From Bacteroidota bacterium (GTDB taxonomy: Bacteria > Bacteroidota > Bacteroidia > AKYH767-A > OLB10), in NCBI GenBank assembly GCA_023251535.1, contig JAHEYP010000008.1, positions 36,519 through 100,518 on the forward strand: a stretch of DNA of 64,000 nt. The letters run 5' to 3'. Made by a program: the position numbers and the translations under genes. Position 1 is the stretch's first letter. Each line of letters opens with the position of its first letter. A model generated the notes under the pieces. The model was not told where the DNA came from, did not search any database, and saw only the letters and a list, made by a program, of their open reading frames with translations. Of the stretch, positions 20,222-30,260 are shown piece by piece.

Positions 20222-22168
20222 ATGAAACTAAGAACTACCGGAATTGTAATTATTGCAGCAGTAATTTTAATTCTGAAATTACCTCTAACAGGTAATACGA
20301 AGAAAGCATTTCACTCTCCTGAAGACATTCAGTTTTTCTCAAATCATAAAATTACTCCTCTCGACACCGGACAATATTTCCACCTCCCTCAACAGTGTAA
20401 AGGATGCCATGGATTCGATAGTTTACATCTCGCCAATGTAGATATCAACGGACATGATATTAACCTTTACGACGACTGGGAGACGTCTATGATGGGCATG
20501 TCGGGCATCGATCCACTGTGGAAAGCTAAGGTTAGCCATGAAATCCAAGTAAATCCTGGCCATGCTAACGAATTACAGACTTTATGTACTTCTTGCCACG
20601 CACCGCTAGGTCACTACACCGCATTTTACAAAGGTCAACCCTTTTATACCCTCGCAGATTTAGCAAATGATTCGTTAGGCCAATCGGGAGTCTCGTGCCA
20701 CAGTTGCCATGCTATTAAAGATTCAACTTCCTTAGGATATTCATTTACAGGAGAGATTCCTTACGATACTAATCGCAATATCTACGGTCCATTCCCGGGA
20801 CCAATGCCCGGACCAATGCAGTTGTATGTGAGCCTTACTCCAAATTACGGCCCACATATGAGCGACAGCAAAACATGCTCGCCGTGCCATACCCTTATTT
20901 CGCATTCCGTTGATCTTACAGGCACACCAACAGGTTCAACATTTGTTGAGCAAGCAGTATATCAAGAATATTTAAATTCTGAATATCCTACATCACTGCA
21001 AACAACCTGTCAGAATTGCCATATGCCAAAAATCGAAGACCCGATTAAAATTGCAAATGGCTATACAGCACTTCCAGGAAGAACACCATTTAACTTGCAT
21101 TCATTTGCTGGCGCCAATGCCTTCATGGTTAACTTGATCAAAAACAACAAAACATCATTAGGATCTTCAGCACCCGATGCAAACTTTGATTCAACCTTAG
21201 TTGCAATAAATAACTTATTAAAAACACAAACCCTTGCTGTAAATGCAAACTTCGATAGCACTGCATCTGATACCGCTTATTTCAATGTAAGCTTATTAAA
21301 CAAAGCTGGACATAAATTCCCAAGCGGGTATCCTTCGAGAAGAGCGGTATTGCAATTTGTTGCAATCAAAGCAAACGGAGATACACTCTTTAGCTCAGGA
21401 TTATTTGATAGTAACTTCGAAGTAAAAAATATTCCTTCGCCATATTCACCACACTTCAATACTATCAACCAAGAAAGTCAATCGCAGATTTATGAAATGG
21501 TGATGGGAGATGTAAATGGCAATATAACAACAGTTTTAGAGAGAGCATTTTCACAACTGAAAGATAATCGCATTCCTCCTTTCGGATTCACTACAACGCA
21601 TGCATCATACGATACAGTAAAAATTGTTGGTGATGCATTAACTGATCCCGACTTTAATAAAACATTAACAGTAGAAGGATCCGGAAGAGATATTGTACAT
21701 TACAACATTCCGCTAAACGGATATACCGGCGCATTAACAATTAGCGCAGCGGTATATTACCAAGCAGTTCCTCCGGGATGGTTATCGGAAATGAGAAATT
21801 TCACATCAGCAGAAATTGACAGCTTCTTAAGCATGTACGACAATGCTGATCGTTCGCCGATATTAGTAAGCAACGATACTTTAAACAATGTGCTAATTAC
21901 TACCGGTATCGCCTCACCGAAAAACAATTCAAGCATTAGCATTTCGCCGAACCCTACGAATGATGGAATTGTTTACATCAAAAATCTAGGCAAAGGGTCT
22001 AATGTAATTGTGAACGTTTATAATGCTGCAGGACAACTAGTAAATGTCGAAATTTCACTTCGTAATGAAAGTGCTAAAGTAATTCTGCCAAACAAAGAAG
22101 GAATATATTTCATCAGCATCAACGAAGGAAAGAAAAGAACAACGAAGAAAATTGTTTATCTAAAATAA
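20222..22168 (+). CDS. T9SS-sorted pentaheme c-type cytochrome
   Basis: five CxxCH motifs (CKGCH, CTSCH, CHSCH, CSPCH, CQNCH); C-terminal ISPNPTNDGIVYI...GIYFISINEGKKRTTKKIVYLK T9SS tail. Confidence 0.85.
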   Translation: MKLRTTGIVIIAAVILILKLPLTGNTKKAFHSPEDIQFFSNHKITPLDTGQYFHLPQQCKGCHGFDSLHLANVDINGHDINLYDDWETSMMGMSGIDPLWKAKVSHEIQVNPGHANELQTLCTSCHAPLGHYTAFYKGQPFYTLADLANDSLGQSGVSCHSCHAIKDSTSLGYSFTGEIPYDTNRNIYGPFPGPMPGPMQLYVSLTPNYGPHMSDSKTCSPCHTLISHSVDLTGTPTGSTFVEQAVYQEYLNSEYPTSLQTTCQNCHMPKIEDPIKIANGYTALPGRTPFNLHSFAGANAFMVNLIKNNKTSLGSSAPDANFDSTLVAINNLLKTQTLAVNANFDSTASDTAYFNVSLLNKAGHKFPSGYPSRRAVLQFVAIKANGDTLFSSGLFDSNFEVKNIPSPYSPHFNTINQESQSQIYEMVMGDVNGNITTVLERAFSQLKDNRIPPFGFTTTHASYDTVKIVGDALTDPDFNKTLTVEGSGRDIVHYNIPLNGYTGALTISAAVYYQAVPPGWLSEMRNFTSAEIDSFLSMYDNADRSPILVSNDTLNNVLITTGIASPKNNSSISISPNPTNDGIVYIKNLGKGSNVIVNVYNAAGQLVNVEISLRNESAKVILPNKEGIYFISINEGKKRTTKKIVYLK

Positions 22169-22204
22169 AACCCATTATCTAACCATAACACTCAAACCTT
22201 TACC

Positions 22205-25039
22205 ATGAAAAAAAATTACTTCATTTTTTCAATGGCTTTTATGCTACTCGCCGGAATTAAGGCTAATAGCCAAACTGCCTTTGAAAATGCGAATGCAAGG
22301 CTGAACACTCCTGCATTCCACAGCGGCTGTACTGTTACTGTTGCCGACTACAACAATGATGGAAAAGATGACATTATTCGTCTTGATCAAGGACATGCTG
22401 TTTATGTAGAAACACAAAGAACAGGCGGAACTTATGAGACACATTACTTAGGCGATTTCGGCAATGCATCGGCATGGGGAATGGCTGTAGCTGATGTTGA
22501 CAGAAACGGATATTTAGATATCCTCGCAGGAGGATCATTCGGCTCGGTAAAAATTTTATTATCGAATTCAACAGGAACAGGTGGAACAATTGTATCATTG
22601 CCAAACTCAGGATTTTTCTTACAAAATGTCACTTTCGGCGATTTCGATAACGACGGCGACATCGATGTATTTTGTTGTGATGACAATGCAAAAAGTCATA
22701 TTTATTTGAATAATGGAAGCGCAACATTTACTGAATCATTCACTACAATTAATTTCGATGTAACAACAACTGATGATTCAGGAAACTACGGAAGCGTTTA
22801 TACCGATTTCGACAACGATGGCGATCTTGATTTATACATTGCTAAATGTCGCCAAGGTGTAACTGACACTACTGATGGTCGCCGTATTAATGTAATGTTC
22901 GTGAACGATGGAAACGGAAACTACACTCAAGATGCAGCTGCCTATAATTTAAATATTAAATGGCAAAGCTGGACCGCCTCTTTTGGTGATATCAATAACG
23001 ATGGCGATCTTGATTTATTAGTTACAAACCATGATCACGAAAGTCAGATTTTAGAAAATGACGGAACTGGACATTATACTGACATCACTGCTACTACTGG
23101 ATTTAACATCACAGACATTACTCCTATCGAAAGCGTAATGGAAGACTTCGATAATGATGGATATGTTGATTTGTTAATTGCAGGAAGCGACTCACGTTAT
23201 TATCATAACAACGGAAATAATACTTTCACTAAAGTGGATGGATTGTTTGACAATAACAACATGGAGTCCTTTGCTATTGGCGATTTAAATCACGATGGAT
23301 TTATTGATGTTTATAGTAGCTATGCTACAATCTATACCAATCCTACCTCTATCAACGATATTATTTGGATGAACAAAGCAAACAGCAATAACTTCATCAC
23401 ATTTAATTTAACGGGAACTACAAGCAACGTAGATGCAGTTGGTGCTCGTGCGACTCTTTACAATAGCCTTGGAGTTCAAGTGCGTGAGGTAAAAGCAGGA
23501 GAAAGTTATGGAACAGCAAATTCAATGATGTTACACTTCGGACTTGGAACTACAACTACAATTGACTCAGTTGTTATCAGATGGCCTAGCGGATTAACTC
23601 AAACAATTTTAAATCCTTCAGTGAATCAATTCATCCACGTAATTGAAGGTGAATGTGTGAGCCCTGAAGTAACATTAACATTATCGGGACCTCCAGTAAT
23701 TTGTACAGGACAGTCATTAACCATTACAGCACCTGCAGGATACAATTATTTATGGAATGACGGAACTACTGCTCAAACATTAACTGCAACAGCAGCGGGA
23801 GAATATGGCGTTGAAATATCATCATCATTAAACAATTGCGTTGGCATCTCAAAAACAATTGCGTTGATTGAAAATCCTGATGAAACTCCATCTATCACTG
23901 CAGCGGCAGAAACAGAATTCTGCGCTGGTGGTTCAGTAGAATTATTAGGACCTGCAGGATTAACATCTTATTTATGGTCGGATGGAACGACTACCCAAAA
24001 TTTAACTGCTACTCAAAGCGGATCGTATATTTTAACTATTCAAGGTGTATGTGCTCAATTCAGCTCTACTCCTATCGAGGTTACAGTTCATTCAGTTGCA
24101 GCTCCGATTTCATCTGGAGTATATATCCCTGCACCGGGAACTGCACAACTTACTGCAACAGGATCTAATATCTCATGGTATGATGCAGCAGTTGGAGGTA
24201 CGCTTTTAGGAACAGGAAGTTCATTCACTACTCCATTCTTAAATTCAACAACCGACTTCTACGTTGAAAATCGCGAGAACTTTAACGGAGGAATATTCCC
24301 TGTAGGTATCAACACTCCAGTAGGAACTGCCGTTTATAGCGGAAATACTAGCGCGGGATCAATTTACTTCGACGTTACTAATCCTTGTATTTTAAAAGAA
24401 GTTACAGTTCACACTGACCTTGCAGGAACTCGTCGTATTGAATTACGTGATGCTAACAATGTATTACTTCAATATCAAGATGTAAATATTTTACCTGACT
24501 CACAAGTTATCAGTTTAAATTTCGCGTTAACACCTGGATTAAATTATAGCCTATCAACAAACCAAGCTATCAATCAACAAATTCCAGGTTGGGGAAATGT
24601 ATCTCCGCGATTAAAACGTAGCTCTACTAGTGTAACTTATCCTTACACTTTACAAGATGCGGTTTCTCTTACGGGTTCTCCTTTTGGAACCTCTTACTAC
24701 TACTATTTCTACAATTGGCAAGTTGAAAAAACAGGACTAGATTGCTTCAGCTCTCGTGAACCAGTAACTGTAACTGTAGGAACTGTAGGGCTAACAGAAC
24801 TAACGGATGCGGGTATACGAATTTTCCCTAACCCTGCTCATGACATCCTTAATGTAAACATGAAAACTGGAAGTGCTACTACCATTCGCTTATTCGACGT
24901 TCAAGGAAGAGTTGTTCTTAACGAACAAATAAACAATGTAACAAACAGTCTTCCTTTAAACGGATTAAATGCAGGTGTTTATCAAATAGAAGTGACTCAA
25001 GGAGATAAAACTTTCCACAACAAACTACTTATTGATTAA
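22205..25039 (+). CDS. FG-GAP/VCBS repeat + ASPIC/UnbV domain protein with T9SS type A sorting domain
   Basis: repeated DxDNDGDxD motifs (DFDNDGDIDV, DFDNDGDLDL, DINNDGDLDL), VGARATLYNSLGVQVREVKAGESYGTANSMMLHFGLG...VVIRWPSG; C-terminal IFPNPAHDILNV. Confidence 0.88.
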   Translation: MKKNYFIFSMAFMLLAGIKANSQTAFENANARLNTPAFHSGCTVTVADYNNDGKDDIIRLDQGHAVYVETQRTGGTYETHYLGDFGNASAWGMAVADVDRNGYLDILAGGSFGSVKILLSNSTGTGGTIVSLPNSGFFLQNVTFGDFDNDGDIDVFCCDDNAKSHIYLNNGSATFTESFTTINFDVTTTDDSGNYGSVYTDFDNDGDLDLYIAKCRQGVTDTTDGRRINVMFVNDGNGNYTQDAAAYNLNIKWQSWTASFGDINNDGDLDLLVTNHDHESQILENDGTGHYTDITATTGFNITDITPIESVMEDFDNDGYVDLLIAGSDSRYYHNNGNNTFTKVDGLFDNNNMESFAIGDLNHDGFIDVYSSYATIYTNPTSINDIIWMNKANSNNFITFNLTGTTSNVDAVGARATLYNSLGVQVREVKAGESYGTANSMMLHFGLGTTTTIDSVVIRWPSGLTQTILNPSVNQFIHVIEGECVSPEVTLTLSGPPVICTGQSLTITAPAGYNYLWNDGTTAQTLTATAAGEYGVEISSSLNNCVGISKTIALIENPDETPSITAAAETEFCAGGSVELLGPAGLTSYLWSDGTTTQNLTATQSGSYILTIQGVCAQFSSTPIEVTVHSVAAPISSGVYIPAPGTAQLTATGSNISWYDAAVGGTLLGTGSSFTTPFLNSTTDFYVENRENFNGGIFPVGINTPVGTAVYSGNTSAGSIYFDVTNPCILKEVTVHTDLAGTRRIELRDANNVLLQYQDVNILPDSQVISLNFALTPGLNYSLSTNQAINQQIPGWGNVSPRLKRSSTSVTYPYTLQDAVSLTGSPFGTSYYYYFYNWQVEKTGLDCFSSREPVTVTVGTVGLTELTDAGIRIFPNPAHDILNVNMKTGSATTIRLFDVQGRVVLNEQINNVTNSLPLNGLNAGVYQIEVTQGDKTFHNKLLID

Positions 25040-25055
25040 TCATTCTTAATTCAAA

Positions 25056-25090
25056 ATAAAAAGGCGACTCAATGAGTCGCCTTTTTATTT
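25056..25090. terminator. bidirectional intrinsic terminator
   Basis: aaaaaggcgactcaatgagtcgcctttttatttt between convergent genes. Confidence 0.87.
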
Positions 25091-25104
25091 TATGATAATT
25101 AATC

Positions 25105-26355
25105 TTATCCGTTTGCTCTGATGGCTTCTACCGGATCAAGCTGTGAAGCTTGAAATGCAGGTAACAATCCTGATATAATTCCGATAATAACCGAAACGCT
25201 AATCCCCAAAACTGTATTCGCTAAACTTAAAGGCATGTCTAATCCTCCGAAACTCGCTAAATAAGAACCGATGAACACTAAGAATAGTCCTAATCCTCCG
25301 CCAACTACACAAAGAATTACCGACTCAGTTAAAAACTGAAACAAGATAAAATAATTTTTCGCACCCAACGACTTTTGAATTCCAATAATCGGCGTTCTTT
25401 CACGAACAGATACAAACATAATATTCGCAATTCCGAATCCACCGACAAGAATACTGAAGCTACCGATGATCCATCCCGCTACTGTAAGCATATGAAATAA
25501 ACTACCCAGCTGGTTAGATAACAATTTTGTTTCGTTTAATGCAAAGGAATCATCTTCTGATGGGCGCAAGCGACGAATTGAACGCATATTTGCTCGTAAC
25601 TCATCAATCAATTCATTGTTTGTTACGCCTTCCTTGCCTTTCACCATAATCATCGGATTCAATCGCTCGCTTCGAATATCTAAAAATTTACGCGCGAAAT
25701 TTACCGGCACCATTACGGTTTTATCTTTTGTTTTTCCGAGCATGCTCTCACCCTCACGAACAAATACACCTATCACGTGCACACGACGGCCTTTTACTGT
25801 TATCTCCTTATCAATTGGATCTACTCCTGGCAAAATAGCATCTGCAATATCAGCACCAATAACTGCAACAGGAGCACCTCCCATCGATTCGTTCTCGGTA
25901 AAATATCTACCTTGCTCTAAATTGAAAGTTGTTAAGTCTTTGTAATCATGCGAGACTAAATCGACCTCAGCATTATCTACAGCATTTGTCCCCGACTTAA
26001 TAGTAGCATCATTAATAAACGCCACAAAAGCCATTTGCTCAGCAAGCGAGTTGCGTGCTTTCAATTGCTCCATCTCTTTATATGAAGCTACAGGACGTTG
26101 CCAATATTTCCACCAAGGGAAATCGGAACCGAATACCCATGGCCACTTCTGAACGTAAATTACATTACTACCTAATGAGTTTACACTCCCCTTAATAGTA
26201 TTTTCTAGTCCATCAACAGCAGTAAAAACGGCGATGATGGCAAAGATGCCGATAGTGACACCCAACAGCGATAAAATGGTTCGTAGTTTATTTACAACTA
26301 ACGCATGCCAGGCCATTATTACACTTTCACGAAGTAATCGCAGATATATCTTCAT
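25105..26355 (-). CDS. MacB-like/FtsX ABC transporter permease
   Basis: LRTILSLLGVTIGIFAIIAVFTAVDGLE, GIANIMFVSVRERTPIIGIQKSLGAK, C-terminal LDPVEAIRANG. Confidence 0.9.
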   Translation of the reverse strand: MKIYLRLLRESVIMAWHALVVNKLRTILSLLGVTIGIFAIIAVFTAVDGLENTIKGSVNSLGSNVIYVQKWPWVFGSDFPWWKYWQRPVASYKEMEQLKARNSLAEQMAFVAFINDATIKSGTNAVDNAEVDLVSHDYKDLTTFNLEQGRYFTENESMGGAPVAVIGADIADAILPGVDPIDKEITVKGRRVHVIGVFVREGESMLGKTKDKTVMVPVNFARKFLDIRSERLNPMIMVKGKEGVTNNELIDELRANMRSIRRLRPSEDDSFALNETKLLSNQLGSLFHMLTVAGWIIGSFSILVGGFGIANIMFVSVRERTPIIGIQKSLGAKNYFILFQFLTESVILCVVGGGLGLFLVFIGSYLASFGGLDMPLSLANTVLGISVSVIIGIISGLLPAFQASQLDPVEAIRANG

Positions 26356-26496
26356 AACCCAACAAAAGTACTCATCTAATACAAATTAAAGCCCTGATTT
26401 ACAGGAATTGAGCACGAAGCAGCGATTTTTTTGACTGAAATTTATGGAATTAGGGCCCGGATTGCATCTATCCCTTGTTTTCTAAAAACTTCTATC

Positions 26497-27354
26497 ATGC
26501 AAATCCTTCCTCATCTCCGCCTAAAATGGCAAGCGGTTGTTGGCTTACTAAACAGCGATGCCCGCCATTACCAACTACTATTTTTATCGACTTTTTTCCT
26601 CACCGGAATGTTATCGCTTCATTGGAACTTATTACCCTATCAAATGCTTATCACTTTTAGTACGGCATTGGGAACTCAATTTACGATGATAAAATTATTA
26701 AAGCTTCCGTTGACAGCATTAAAAAGTGCTATGATATCGTCGTTCAGTTTATGTTTATTATTTAGAAGTGATACATGGTGGATCATTATCATCGCTGCCT
26801 TTCTTTCCATCGCATCTAAAGGAATTTTCAAAGTCAACGGAAAACATTTTTTTAATCCTGTGAACTTCGGTATTTGTTCAACAATTCTTCTAACACATCA
26901 AGGTTGGATTTCTCCCGGACAATGGGGAAGCGCTGGCTACTGGTGGTTTCTTATAGGCATGCTCGGATTTATTGTAATAACTAGCGCGCATAGAATGGAA
27001 ACTGCATTCGCCTTTTTAGCAACCTATGCATTGCTCTTCGGATACAGGATATTGGTTTTCCAAGAGTGGCCTACCGACTTCTTTTATCATCAATTCACAA
27101 ACGGAGCGTTGCTCTTATTCACCTTCTTTATGATTACTGATCCAGCTTCTACTCCTTCGCACAATAAAGCAAGAATTGTTTGGGCAATGGCTGTAGGTGC
27201 ATTGGCATTTTATCTCCAAGCATATTTGTGGGTAACTGCATCACCAATTTGGGCTTTGTTTTTCTTGTCGCCATTAACTCCCGCTATTGATTACTTCTTC
27301 AAAGCTGAAAAGTTTGCGTGGAAACAAACTGCCGTAACAGTAACAACCATCTAA
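26497..27354 (+). CDS. RnfD/NqrB-like membrane protein
   Basis: multi-TM; KGIFKVNGKHFFNPVNFGI, TNGALLLFTFFMITDPASTPSHNKAR typical of the RnfD/NqrB family. Confidence 0.75.
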   Translation: MQILPHLRLKWQAVVGLLNSDARHYQLLFLSTFFLTGMLSLHWNLLPYQMLITFSTALGTQFTMIKLLKLPLTALKSAMISSFSLCLLFRSDTWWIIIIAAFLSIASKGIFKVNGKHFFNPVNFGICSTILLTHQGWISPGQWGSAGYWWFLIGMLGFIVITSAHRMETAFAFLATYALLFGYRILVFQEWPTDFFYHQFTNGALLLFTFFMITDPASTPSHNKARIVWAMAVGALAFYLQAYLWVTASPIWALFFLSPLTPAIDYFFKAEKFAWKQTAVTVTTI

Positions 27355-27377
27355 GAAATCTTCAAAACAAGTATATT

Positions 27378-28952
27378 ATGAAAAACTACAGAAAAATTAC
27401 TTCTGCCATATTCGTTATGGCGTTAACGTTAGTGAGCTTATCCGCTTATTCGTTCTGCGGATTTTATGTCTCGCAACAAAGCAAACCTATCTTCAATAAG
27501 ACATCGCAAGTTATTTTAGTAAGAGATGGTAATCGTACAGTCATAACCATGAGCAGCGATTTCAAAGGTGATGTGAAAGACTTTGCAATGGTTGTACCAG
27601 TGCCAGTGGTCTTGCAAAAAAGCGATATCAAAGTTGTCAACCGACAAATGTTCGACGACTTCGATGCGTATAGCGCCCCTCGACTTGTTGAATATTACGA
27701 TCCGTCTCCTTGCAATTCAATTAGAGAGGAAGTGATGGACAAAGTGCAGGCAGCAATGTCGTTTTCAAAAGACGAAGAATCGGACGATCAGCTTAAAAAG
27801 AATGCCAAATACAAAGTCACAGTAGAAGCTAAATATACTGTTGGCGAATATGACATTTTAATTTTATCTGCGAAAGAATCGGGAGGATTAAAACATTGGC
27901 TAACCGACAACGGATATAAAATTCCGGAAGGCGCAGAAGAAGTTTTACAACCTTACATTCAAAGCAATATGAAGTTCTTTGTGGTGAAAGTAAATATTGA
28001 AGAACAAAAAGCTAACGGAACAGAAATACTTCGTCCATTGCAAATCGCCTTTAACTCTCCTAAATTTATGTTACCAATTCGTTTAGGAATGGCTAACGGA
28101 AAAGGTTCACAAGATTTAATTGTTTATACGTTAACAAAAAACGGAAGAGTAGAAACCACTAACTACAGAACCGTTAAAATGCCAACTGATAGAGAAGTCC
28201 CTGAATTCGTGCAACAGTACTTCGGAAAATTTTATGTTGACCTATACAAAAAGAATTTAGCAAAGGAAGGGAGTGATAATGTATTTATGGAATACGGTTG
28301 GGATATCAGCGGACAAATGCAAGTTAAATGCGATCCTTGCGCTGGCAATCCTCCAATGCTCAACGGATTGTTTGAAGCAGGCGTAAATTGGATCTCTCCT
28401 AATAGCTGGGGCGGATACAACGGTTCGGTATACTTTACACGATTGCATGTTACTTATAACAGAGAAGATTTCCCGCAAGATTTAGTTTTTCAAGAAACAC
28501 CCGATAGAAGCAATTTTCAATGTAGATATATCATCAATCACCCTGCTCAACAATATGGTGAATGCCCTGAATGGAGTAACTATCGCGATCGCAAAAAAGC
28601 AAGCAGAAGAAAAGAGCTGAAAGAATTATCTGCTTTAACTGGATGGAATACCGAACGCTATTGGGAATATCCTTCTAAGTTTGTGGGATATTCAGCACCA
28701 CTTCCTCCTGAGGAAGAAACAGGCTATATAATTCCGGGAGAAGGCAAAACAACTATTCCTGTTTCTCCGAGAATAGATCAAACAACAACAGGGTCGATAC
28801 AAGAAGAAATTAGCAATAGTCAAATCAATCAAACTGCTTTCATTAATACTAGAACACCTGAACATAAAAAACCAATCGACTGGGGTTTAGGATTTGGAAT
28901 GATAGCTATCGTAACATTAGCATCGTTAGCGAAAATGCAGAAGAAAGGGTAA
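27378..28952 (+). CDS. DUF2330 domain-containing protein with C-terminal TM helix
   Basis: FCGFYVSQQSKPIFNKTSQVILVRDGNRTVITMSSDFKGDVKDFAMVVPVP; hydrophobic C-terminus. Confidence 0.78.
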   Translation: MKNYRKITSAIFVMALTLVSLSAYSFCGFYVSQQSKPIFNKTSQVILVRDGNRTVITMSSDFKGDVKDFAMVVPVPVVLQKSDIKVVNRQMFDDFDAYSAPRLVEYYDPSPCNSIREEVMDKVQAAMSFSKDEESDDQLKKNAKYKVTVEAKYTVGEYDILILSAKESGGLKHWLTDNGYKIPEGAEEVLQPYIQSNMKFFVVKVNIEEQKANGTEILRPLQIAFNSPKFMLPIRLGMANGKGSQDLIVYTLTKNGRVETTNYRTVKMPTDREVPEFVQQYFGKFYVDLYKKNLAKEGSDNVFMEYGWDISGQMQVKCDPCAGNPPMLNGLFEAGVNWISPNSWGGYNGSVYFTRLHVTYNREDFPQDLVFQETPDRSNFQCRYIINHPAQQYGECPEWSNYRDRKKASRRKELKELSALTGWNTERYWEYPSKFVGYSAPLPPEEETGYIIPGEGKTTIPVSPRIDQTTTGSIQEEISNSQINQTAFINTRTPEHKKPIDWGLGFGMIAIVTLASLAKMQKKG

Positions 28953-28966
28953 GATTAAACTCCAAA

Positions 28967-29015
28967 TTATAAAGGAAAGGCCTCTCATAAATAATGAGAG
29001 GCCTTTCCTTTATAA
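28967..29015. terminator. bidirectional terminator with 22-bp perfect stem
   Basis: ttataaaggaaaggcctctcat-aaata-atgagaggcctttcctttataa between convergent genes. Confidence 0.87.
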
Positions 29016-29023
29016 ACTTTTTT

Positions 29024-29944
29024 TTATTTCTTATCTTCTTTCAATAAATTATCCATTGCCATCATTTGTCGCATCACCTTTTGCATTCCATCAGGCGATC
29101 CGTCGAGGAAGATTACATTTCCTTTTCCGTATTCTGCAAAGTTCTTAATGGCTTCTGTCCACATAGAGAACATAATCATTGAAGTATCAAGATTTGCTTG
29201 TTGCATTTCTCTTGCAGCATTCTGCATACCTTTTGCAACTTCTTCTCTAAAGAGTGCCACTCCTTGTCCACGAAGCTGTGCTGCTTCTCTTTCAGCTTGT
29301 GCCGAAATTTTAATGGCATTTCCTTCTGCTTCGGCTGCTTTCGTTTTAGTAATCAATAATGCTTGTCCTTCGTTCTCTGCAGCAGCCTTAAGGTTATTAG
29401 ACGCTACCACTTTGCTCATCGAATGCATTACCGCTTCATCGAAAGTAATATCGTTGATCTGAAGATCTTGTAAATGATATCCCCACTCTTCGATTACATT
29501 GTCGATTTGTTCTTTAACGTGATCTACAATCTCACGACGTAGACTTAAAACTTCCGATTGCTTCTTCATTGCCACGAAAGCACGAATGTTTCCTTCGATA
29601 GTACGAATCAAAGCTTGCATTAAGTTCTTCTCATCGATAAACTTAAAGGCTACTTTCTTAATCGTTTCTTCTTCATTATCGATAACAGAAAACAAGATCA
29701 TCGATTTGAAGTACACATTCGCTTGATCGATAGTTACTGCTTGGAACTCGAGTTCTACCGAACGATTTTGCGTCGAAATTCTTTTGAAGATCAATTCCAC
29801 TAAAGGAATAGTAAAGTTCAATCCGGGTGATAATACTCTTTTGTATTTCCCGAATACGGTAACAACGGCAATTGTTCCTTGCTGTACAGTTTTAACACCT
29901 AAAACGATAAGCGCTAAAACTAAAAACAGAATAATGAATGTCAT
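29024..29944 (-). CDS. SPFH/Band 7 domain protein
   Basis: VKTVQQGTIAVVTVFGKYKRVLSPGLNFTIPLVE; coiled coil AAAENEGQALLITKTKAAEAEGNAIKISAQAEREAAQ. Confidence 0.88.
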   Translation of the reverse strand: MTFIILFLVLALIVLGVKTVQQGTIAVVTVFGKYKRVLSPGLNFTIPLVELIFKRISTQNRSVELEFQAVTIDQANVYFKSMILFSVIDNEEETIKKVAFKFIDEKNLMQALIRTIEGNIRAFVAMKKQSEVLSLRREIVDHVKEQIDNVIEEWGYHLQDLQINDITFDEAVMHSMSKVVASNNLKAAAENEGQALLITKTKAAEAEGNAIKISAQAEREAAQLRGQGVALFREEVAKGMQNAAREMQQANLDTSMIMFSMWTEAIKNFAEYGKGNVIFLDGSPDGMQKVMRQMMAMDNLLKEDKK

Positions 29945-30098
29945 TTTGTGTAGGTTTAATGTTTGGTAAAATTGGTGATTATAATCGCAATTTACAAGTA
30001 GACGATTGTTTATCGGAGAAATTGTTTGATAGACGAGTTTTTTTTGCTAGCAAAGAAGCATTTCTTTTCTGCTCTAATTGGCTACTTTATATGATCAA

Positions 30099-30126
30099 AT
30101 CTTGAACCCTGCATCTTGCATCTTTT
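30099..30126. repeat. degenerate 7-nt short tandem array (4 units)
   Basis: atcttga|accctgc|atcttgc|atctttt. Confidence 0.5.
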
Positions 30127-30205
30127 GATTTTAAGCGCAAAATTACTTCAAGTTTATGCCTTGTCAATCAAGTACAGATAGAGCGACATTTCAATTCTCT
30201 AAGAC

Positions 30206-30243
30206 AACAAAAAAGCCTCCCGAATGGATCGGAAGGCTTTTCG
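30206..30243 (-). terminator. terminator-like hairpin
   Basis: aaaaaagcctcccgaatggatcggaaggctttt, downstream of the M13 peptidase gene. Confidence 0.75.
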
Positions 30244-30260
30244 AAATTTATAACTTAGAA

